The notes below the pieces were generated by a model. It was not told where the DNA came from and did no database searches. It was given only the letters and a program-made list of their open reading frames with translations. From assembly GCA_934623545.1 (NCBI GenBank), contig CAKTVN010000031.1, positions 1-11,911 of the forward strand: a DNA stretch of 11,911 nt. Direction: 5' to 3'. The stretch is from an uncultured Oscillospiraceae bacterium. GTDB lineage: Bacteria > Bacillota > Clostridia > Oscillospirales > Oscillospiraceae. Below are positions 7,670-11,911 of this stretch, in pieces. Positions within the stretch are counted from its first letter, which is position 1. Each line of letters begins with the position of its first letter. Made by a program: the position numbers and the translations under genes.

Positions 7670-9919
7670 TTAGAACATACCAGTGCACTTGGTCATGTAG
7701 CCGGCATAGTCGGGCAGCATGGTGTTCAGGTAAGTCGACGGATCGCCGTAGTCGGGACCCCAACCGGAGACGTCGTAGATGTCGTAGTTGCCGTCGGCAC
7801 CGGTGTCGGCGTAGTAGCCGGCATAGTACCACTGCTGCGCATCGACGCACTCAACCAGATTGACAACGACTGCGCCGCCCAGAGCGTTCTCGATGGACTG
7901 CTTGGTGACGTTGCCGCGGTTTGCATAGGTCTCATTGGTGGTCCAGCAGGGGATGTCGATGTAGATCGGATTCTCAGCGGAAACTTCCAGACCCTCAGCC
8001 GCCAGCTCTTCGATGGCGATGTTGAGCTCTTCGACTGCGTTGTCAACGTTGTACCAGCCCGCAAAGCCGTCGCTGGTCTGGTTGGCAGCATCCCAAACGG
8101 TGATCTTCACGCCGTCCGCATCGATCTGATCCTGAACGATCTGACCGTAGTAGGTGCCAGCGGGATAGGTCTTCTCGGTGCCGTTGATGGAGACGGTGAC
8201 ATCCTCGAGCAGGGAAACGAAGTTGCCCGGCGTGTAGGAGTTACGCAGAGCGGCGTACTTCAGCTCCTCGCCGACGACCTGTGCGTTGTAGCTGGGAACG
8301 TCCCATGCCATCAGCAGAGCGCGGCGGAAGTGGACATTGCGCATCGCGTGCTTGGTCGCGGCAGCCTGCTCCTCGGTCTGCGAGGAAACGACGGTGGTGG
8401 TGTCGTTGAAGTTCGCAAACGCAAAGCGGTTCAGGTTCGTGAATGCACAGAAGGAAGTTGCGTCGGTGTCGGAGGTATAAGCATAGGTGTCAAAGGAATT
8501 GTCAGCCTTTGCAGCCTCGACCGCAGCGGAGTTCAGAGCGCAGCCGTCGATGACGCCGGACTTCATATCGTTGTAAGCCTTGGTGGCGTCCTTGCCGTCG
8601 TTGAACATCCAGGTCAGAGTCTTGATGGTGATGTTGTCGGCGTTCCAGTAGGACGGGTTCGCCTGGAAGACGATGCTGTTTTCGGCAGTCGCGCTGGTGA
8701 CCAGATACGGTCCGCAGTAAGCGATGTCGTTCGGGGTCTGACCATAGGTGCAGGTGCCAGCCTCAACAGCCGCTGCGTACTCGTCCAGACCGAACGCGCC
8801 GCCCTTGGACAGGAAGTATGCACGGTTCAGCGGAGCGAAAACGCCGTAGCCGACCATGGTGATGAAGTAGGAGCAGGGAGCCGCGCAGGTGTACTCGAGC
8901 GTATAATCGTCGACCGCCTTGACGCCGACCTGCGTGAAGTCGGTGACTTCGCCCGCAACATAAGCGTCCGCGTTGACAATGTTGGCGCCCTCGGTGCCCA
9001 GCAGGTACTCCAGACCGCCCATCGCGTCCATGACGTGCTGCATACCGGCGACAAAGTCGTCCGCAGTCACTTCGCCGAGCTCACGACCCTGAGAGTCGGT
9101 CCACTTGGCGCCCTGGCGCAGATGGAAGGTGTAGGTCTCGGTGCCGTCGTCGTTGAGCTTGGACTCGTAGCTTTCCGCCAGAGCGGGCTTCAGCTCGTTT
9201 TCGTTGTCATACTCCATCAGACCGTCATAGGTGTTGACGATCGCCTCGGAGTCGGCAGCGCGGGAGGTAGCCTGAACGTCCCAGGTCTTGGGATCGGAGG
9301 CATAGCCGATGGAATAGGTATCCTTCAGCGTGTAGCCCTTGGAGGTGACAAGCTCCTTGACCTTCTCGGTGAAGGTGCCGGTGCCTCTGAGCTCGTTCCA
9401 CAGCGCAACGATCTCGGCCTGATCCGCAGCCGCGATGGGCTCGGTCGCGACCAGCACATTGTGGAAGCGATAGGCATCGTTGCCCCACAGGACCGTGGAA
9501 GCGCTGCGGCGGACAAGGCGGGAGATGGCATAGTTGCCGCCCTTGGAGCTCTGCGGAAGCAGAAGACCGGACTCGAGCAGCTTTGCCTCGGCAAGCGCCA
9601 TCAGCGCATAGCCCTCGGAGACGTTCTCAGCTTCCTTGCCTTCGGTCAGATACTCATAGAACTCGCCGAGGTTCTCTTCGTACAGATAGGCGGACGCTTC
9701 GTCATAGTCCATATCCGCAGTCGGATCAACGTACTCGACAGGCTCTTCGGGAGTCTCGTCGGCAGGGGTTTCCGTGTTGTCGGTTTTGTTGTCTTCGGCG
9801 GGCGTGTTCTCACTGGGAGCCGGAGTCTCTTCCTGCGCGGGCTTGGAGCAGCCTGCGAACAGGGAAAGAACCATGACCAGAGCCAGAACAAGCGCCAGCA
9901 GCTTGGTGAGTTTCTTCAT
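7670..9919 (-). CDS. oppA: Peptide-binding lipoprotein (SBP_bac_5 family), apparently circularly permuted
   Basis: A 749-residue secreted lipoprotein. A signal peptide (1-23) ends in a lipobox LFAGC with Cys24 as the lipidation site, followed by an acidic Pro/Thr/Glu-rich linker to about residue 70. Residues 200-749 are a family-5 binding protein: YSIGYASDPKTWD (202-214), NTYDGLMEYD (229-238), LKPALAESYE (243-252), TYTFHLRQGAKW (262-273), CGPYLVTSA (402-410), FRRALLMAWD (531-540) and GWGPDYGDPSTYLNTM (719-734). It stops 15 residues later, without the usual last 100 or so residues. A segment looking like that missing end is at 100-178: ALMALAEAKLLESGLLLP, then GGNYAISRL, then YRFHNVLV and a W-containing helix. 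It captures peptides outside the membrane and passes them to OppB/OppC. First gene of the operon, ATG with AGGAGGG 6 bases upstream. Confidence 0.92.
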   Translation of the reverse strand: MKKLTKLLALVLALVMVLSLFAGCSKPAQEETPAPSENTPAEDNKTDNTETPADETPEEPVEYVDPTADMDYDEASAYLYEENLGEFYEYLTEGKEAENVSEGYALMALAEAKLLESGLLLPQSSKGGNYAISRLVRRSASTVLWGNDAYRFHNVLVATEPIAAADQAEIVALWNELRGTGTFTEKVKELVTSKGYTLKDTYSIGYASDPKTWDVQATSRAADSEAIVNTYDGLMEYDNENELKPALAESYESKLNDDGTETYTFHLRQGAKWTDSQGRELGEVTADDFVAGMQHVMDAMGGLEYLLGTEGANIVNADAYVAGEVTDFTQVGVKAVDDYTLEYTCAAPCSYFITMVGYGVFAPLNRAYFLSKGGAFGLDEYAAAVEAGTCTYGQTPNDIAYCGPYLVTSATAENSIVFQANPSYWNADNITIKTLTWMFNDGKDATKAYNDMKSGVIDGCALNSAAVEAAKADNSFDTYAYTSDTDATSFCAFTNLNRFAFANFNDTTTVVSSQTEEQAAATKHAMRNVHFRRALLMAWDVPSYNAQVVGEELKYAALRNSYTPGNFVSLLEDVTVSINGTEKTYPAGTYYGQIVQDQIDADGVKITVWDAANQTSDGFAGWYNVDNAVEELNIAIEELAAEGLEVSAENPIYIDIPCWTTNETYANRGNVTKQSIENALGGAVVVNLVECVDAQQWYYAGYYADTGADGNYDIYDVSGWGPDYGDPSTYLNTMLPDYAGYMTKCTGMF

Positions 9920-9925
9920 TTTTTA

Positions 9926-9932
9926 CCCTCCT
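9926..9932 (-). promoter_or_regulatory. Strong ribosome binding site of the peptide-binding lipoprotein gene
   Basis: The minus strand has AGGAGGG, then TAAAAA, then ATG at 9919. This near-perfect SD with an A-rich spacer fits the high expression expected of a binding protein relative to its permease. Confidence 0.8.
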
Positions 9933-10157
9933 GTTATAATTTATGGAAGCTCTGATGAGACAGGCAGCCGGATTCGGCGAAGGCTCTTGCCTCAAGACAG
10001 GATTTGAAAAACGCAGGAATACTATTATATGTATTTCAGGTTTTCCAAACCGCGGAATTGGGGCAAAATATCCGTCGAGACCCGATGACCATCGATTCAG
10101 AGGTTCCTTATATACCCGCCCCAGCGATCGCCGGAGCCGCTATATACAGCATTTCAT

Positions 10158-10178
10158 GCAGACTGCGAGGCAGTCTGC
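10158..10178. repeat. Perfect 9-bp inverted repeat
   Basis: GCAGACTGC (10158-10166) and GCAGTCTGC (10170-10178) with a 3-base GAG spacer form a stable hairpin on either strand. It lies one base from the palindrome at 10180-10203. No T-run follows on either side, so alone it is not a terminator. Confidence 0.75.
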
Positions 10179-10179
10179 G

Positions 10180-10203
10180 CGCAAAAGGGGATCCCCTTTT
10201 GCG
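10180..10203. repeat. Perfect 24-base palindrome, possible bidirectional terminator
   Basis: The sequence is its own reverse complement, centred on a GGGGATCCCC core with AAAA on one side and TTTT on the other, ending in CGC/GCG. As RNA it folds into an A4-GGG / CCC-U4 hairpin with a GATC loop. That resembles a short intrinsic terminator readable on both strands. It could end the M3 peptidase transcript, or attenuate the opp transcript if that starts at the promoter near 10297. Confidence 0.6.
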
Positions 10204-10296
10204 GCTTTCGTGATCGGATCGTCTCATTCTCACGTCCGTGTCCGCGAGCCAAGGACAGCTAGATTCCTCACGCGTACACATTTATTTATATCAAAT

Positions 10297-10325
10297 ATCA
10301 TACCAAAAAAGCGCGAAAATTTCAA
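10297..10325 (-). promoter_or_regulatory. Predicted sigma-A promoter of the opp operon
   Basis: On the minus strand a -35 TTGAAA (10325-10320) is followed by exactly 17 bases and a -10 TATGAT (10302-10297). A TGG directly before the -10 fits the extended TGN motif. The region is AT-rich compared with the flanking genes, and an A/T-rich start region follows. Predicted transcription would begin near 10290. It is the best match in the gap between the M3 peptidase and the operon. Confidence 0.6.
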
Positions 10326-10396
10326 CCGTTTCTGCACTTTTGAAACACAAAAAGTGATTTGGTGTATGCCGTAGGTTTTGTGAAAATTGCAATCAT

Positions 10397-11911
10397 TTAA
10401 CCGTTTTCTCTCAACCAGCGGGCGATCTCCTCGCCGATGGCGCGGATGCACCCCGGTTCATACGGCAGCCGGATGCCGGAATCTGCACACAGCTGCGCGA
10501 AGGTCTTGCTGCCGGCGGCGTTCACGAAGCGCATATATCGCATCCAGGCATCCTTGCGGTCGCGCATCGACGCGATCCAGAACTGGAACGCCACCGTCTG
10601 CGCCATACAATAATCAATATAATACAGCGGGTCGAGATAGATGTGGAGCTGCTGCTGCCAGCCGCCGCCTCTTGCGTAGAACGGCAGGTTGTCAAAGTCG
10701 ATCCATGGGCGGTATTTTTTCTCCAGCCGGAGCCAGATCTCGTTGCGCTCCTCCGGGGTCAGGTCTTCGTTTTCATACATCAGATGCTGGAACTCGTCGA
10801 CCATGCAGCCATAGGGGATGAAGATGAGCGCGCTTTCGCAGTGCTCGCGCTCATATTTCGCCGTCGCCGCACCGAAAAAGTATTTGTGGAAGTCCTGCGT
10901 CAGAAACTCCATCGACATCGAGTGGCACTCGCACGCCTCATAGGTCGGGTTTTGCAGCAGCACCGGATAGTCCTGCCTGTACGCGCAGAAATCCGCGAAC
11001 GCGTGCCCCATCTCATGCGTCAGCACGTCAACATCCCCGGCGGTGCCGTTGAAATTCGAGAAGATGAACGGGACCTTGTATTTCGGGAAGCCGGTGCAGT
11101 AACCGCCGGGCGCCTTGCCGGGCTTGGCGCAGACATCAAACAGCTCCATTTCGAACATCGTGTCGATGAACTCCGCCGTCTCCGGGCTCATTTCCTCATA
11201 CATCCGCTTACCCGCGGCAAGGATCTCCTCCGCCGTGCCCTCCGGCTTGGCGTTTCCCTCCGGTGTGAGCACCGTGTCGTCATAGAAGCGCAGCTTCTCG
11301 ACCCCGAGGCGCGTCTGCTGCGCGCGCTTGCGCTCGGCGACGAGCGGCACCATGTCCGCCGCGATCTGCTCGCGGAACGCGGCGACGTCCTTCGGCGTAT
11401 AGCAGTTGCGCCCGAGGCGGTCATAGCCCAGCTGGATGAAATTCTCGTGTCCGAGGCGGCGCGCCTGCTCGTTGCGGCACCTGACCAGCTTCGTGTAGAG
11501 CTCGTCCAGCTCCGCGCGGTGCGCGTCAAAGAACGCCCCGCGCACGGTCCACGCCTCACGGCGCGTTTCACGGTCCGCGCTTTGCAGGTACGGTCCCAGC
11601 TTCGTCAGCGGCATCGTCTCGCCGCGGAACTCGACCATCGCAGAGGCATATAGCTTCTGATACTGCGACGCGAGCCTGTTTTCCTCCTGCATCAGGTCCA
11701 GGATCTCCGGCTTGAAGGTCCGGACCGAGATCTCCATGTTCGTAAACAGGAGCGTGCCGTAGTGCGCCTCCAACTCCTTGCGGAAGGGCGAAGCCAGCAG
11801 CGCCAGATCAACGCTCTGGAACATCTCCTCGAGCTGTGGATTCGCCTCGTCGGCAAATTCATTCTCCGCGTCGTAAAACGCATCGCGCGTGTCGATGCTG
11901 TGGCGGACGGT
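10397..11911 (-). CDS. M3 family zinc oligoendopeptidase (5' end outside window)
   Basis: The minus-strand frame is open from the window edge (base 11911) to the TAA at 10397-10399, giving 504 residues; full-length relatives have about 550-570, so roughly 60 N-terminal residues are missing. The visible start TVRHSIDTRDAFYDAENEF resembles the conserved 'RhtINT.D.FYd.E' stretch of the clostridial non-PepF M3 group. The zinc site is THEMGHAF (coding bases about 11000-11020), with the third ligand Glu in CECHSMSMEF, 29 residues after the first His as in other M3 enzymes. A substrate-binding stretch GGGWQQQLHIYLDPLYYIDY lies further on. There is no sign of export in the visible part. It cleaves short peptides in the cytoplasm, and its position upstream of the opp genes suggests it processes imported peptides. 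I see no convincing terminator directly after it. Confidence 0.94.
   Translation of the reverse strand, partial: TVRHSIDTRDAFYDAENEFADEANPQLEEMFQSVDLALLASPFRKELEAHYGTLLFTNMEISVRTFKPEILDLMQEENRLASQYQKLYASAMVEFRGETMPLTKLGPYLQSADRETRREAWTVRGAFFDAHRAELDELYTKLVRCRNEQARRLGHENFIQLGYDRLGRNCYTPKDVAAFREQIAADMVPLVAERKRAQQTRLGVEKLRFYDDTVLTPEGNAKPEGTAEEILAAGKRMYEEMSPETAEFIDTMFEMELFDVCAKPGKAPGGYCTGFPKYKVPFIFSNFNGTAGDVDVLTHEMGHAFADFCAYRQDYPVLLQNPTYEACECHSMSMEFLTQDFHKYFFGAATAKYEREHCESALIFIPYGCMVDEFQHLMYENEDLTPEERNEIWLRLEKKYRPWIDFDNLPFYARGGGWQQQLHIYLDPLYYIDYCMAQTVAFQFWIASMRDRKDAWMRYMRFVNAAGSKTFAQLCADSGIRLPYEPGCIRAIGEEIARWLRENG

Larger units (their letters stand above)
9920..10296 (-). promoter_or_regulatory. 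Long structured leader upstream of the opp operon
   Basis: About 370 bases lie between the proposed promoter and the lipoprotein start, with no convincing gene. On the minus strand this stretch contains a 24-base palindrome, a 9-bp stem-loop and a possible AGCCGC/GCGGCT closing stem (10201-10206 with 10135-10140) that encloses both. Further downstream are an imperfect GCGATCGC palindrome (10121-10134) and an interrupted GGC/GCC-rich stem near 9965-9990. I see no signature of a known riboswitch or T-box. A second minus-strand TATAAT at 10024-10029 could mark a nearer start site, but its -35 region is poor. Confidence 0.4.

Noticed and set aside
9935..9940. A perfect TATAAT on the plus strand just upstream of the binding-protein gene
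   Set aside because: No -35 element stands at suitable distance and no plus-strand gene follows; likely chance in the AT-rich SD region.
7661..9955. A 764-codon open frame on the plus strand opposite the binding-protein gene
   Set aside because: It is the mirror of an unmistakable lipoprotein gene, with repetitive Gly/Val-rich composition and no SD or domain; a shadow frame.
10113..10281. A 56-codon minus-strand frame in the opp leader (start MCTREESS)
   Set aside because: There is no SD before its ATG, it would begin within about 10 bases of the predicted transcript start, and it runs through the palindromes with an Arg/Ser-rich composition typical of translated non-coding DNA.
9943..10374. 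A 143-codon plus-strand frame in the gap between the M3 gene and the operon
   Set aside because: It covers the promoter and hairpins, lacks an SD and shows no recognisable domain; considered non-coding.
1..11911. CRISPR arrays, tRNA or rRNA genes, insertion sequences or phage genes
   Set aside because: I found no regularly spaced direct repeats, no cloverleaf or rRNA-like sequence, and no transposase, integrase or phage-like protein among the frames.

Overview
The window looks like chromosomal DNA of a GC-rich, anaerobic, probably gut-dwelling Clostridia member (Oscillospiraceae/Ruminococcaceae type). This rests on the Gram-positive lipoprotein signal with a 'LSLFAGC' end, the Gram-positive AmiC/OppB-type permease with its large outer loop, strong AGGAGG-like ribosome binding sites, and a clostridial-type M3 oligopeptidase. 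The genus is inference; no rRNA or other marker is present.

Layout from left to right. Positions 2-433 (+) are the 3' end of a DegV-family fatty-acid-binding protein gene. It is followed by a tight block of hairpins (441-514) that serves as back-to-back terminators for converging transcripts. All remaining genes are on the minus strand. Positions 9919 down to 521 form one apparent six-gene operon: peptide-binding lipoprotein (oppA-like), permeases oppB and oppC, ATPases oppD and oppF, and a membrane-anchored, degenerate ApbE-like protein. Five of the six genes are packed with gaps of about 15 bases or less and SD sites at or over the preceding stop codon. The one large gap (about 206 bases, between oppA and oppB) holds three consecutive strong stem-loops. 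Upstream, 9920-10396 carries a good sigma-A-type promoter (TTGAAA, 17 bases, TATGAT) and a leader of about 370 nt with two strong inverted repeats. The right end (10397-11911, minus, truncated by the window edge) is an M3-family zinc oligoendopeptidase.

Together the genes describe oligopeptide uptake and use: the lipoprotein captures peptides, OppB/OppC form the channel, OppD/OppF drive import, and the neighbouring M3 peptidase could hydrolyse imported peptides in the cytoplasm.

The main surprise is that the importer is remodelled. The binding protein reads as a circular permutation: the segment that normally ends an SBP_bac_5 protein lies at its N-terminus, between the lipoprotein linker and the usual start of the fold. 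OppD has an extra charged, partly coiled-coil segment of about 225 residues inside the nucleotide-binding domain. OppF, normally soluble, ends in two predicted membrane helices. The last operon gene aligns by eye with the ApbE flavin-transferase fold but has lost its catalytic motifs. All homology statements here are by-eye recognition; no searches were run.
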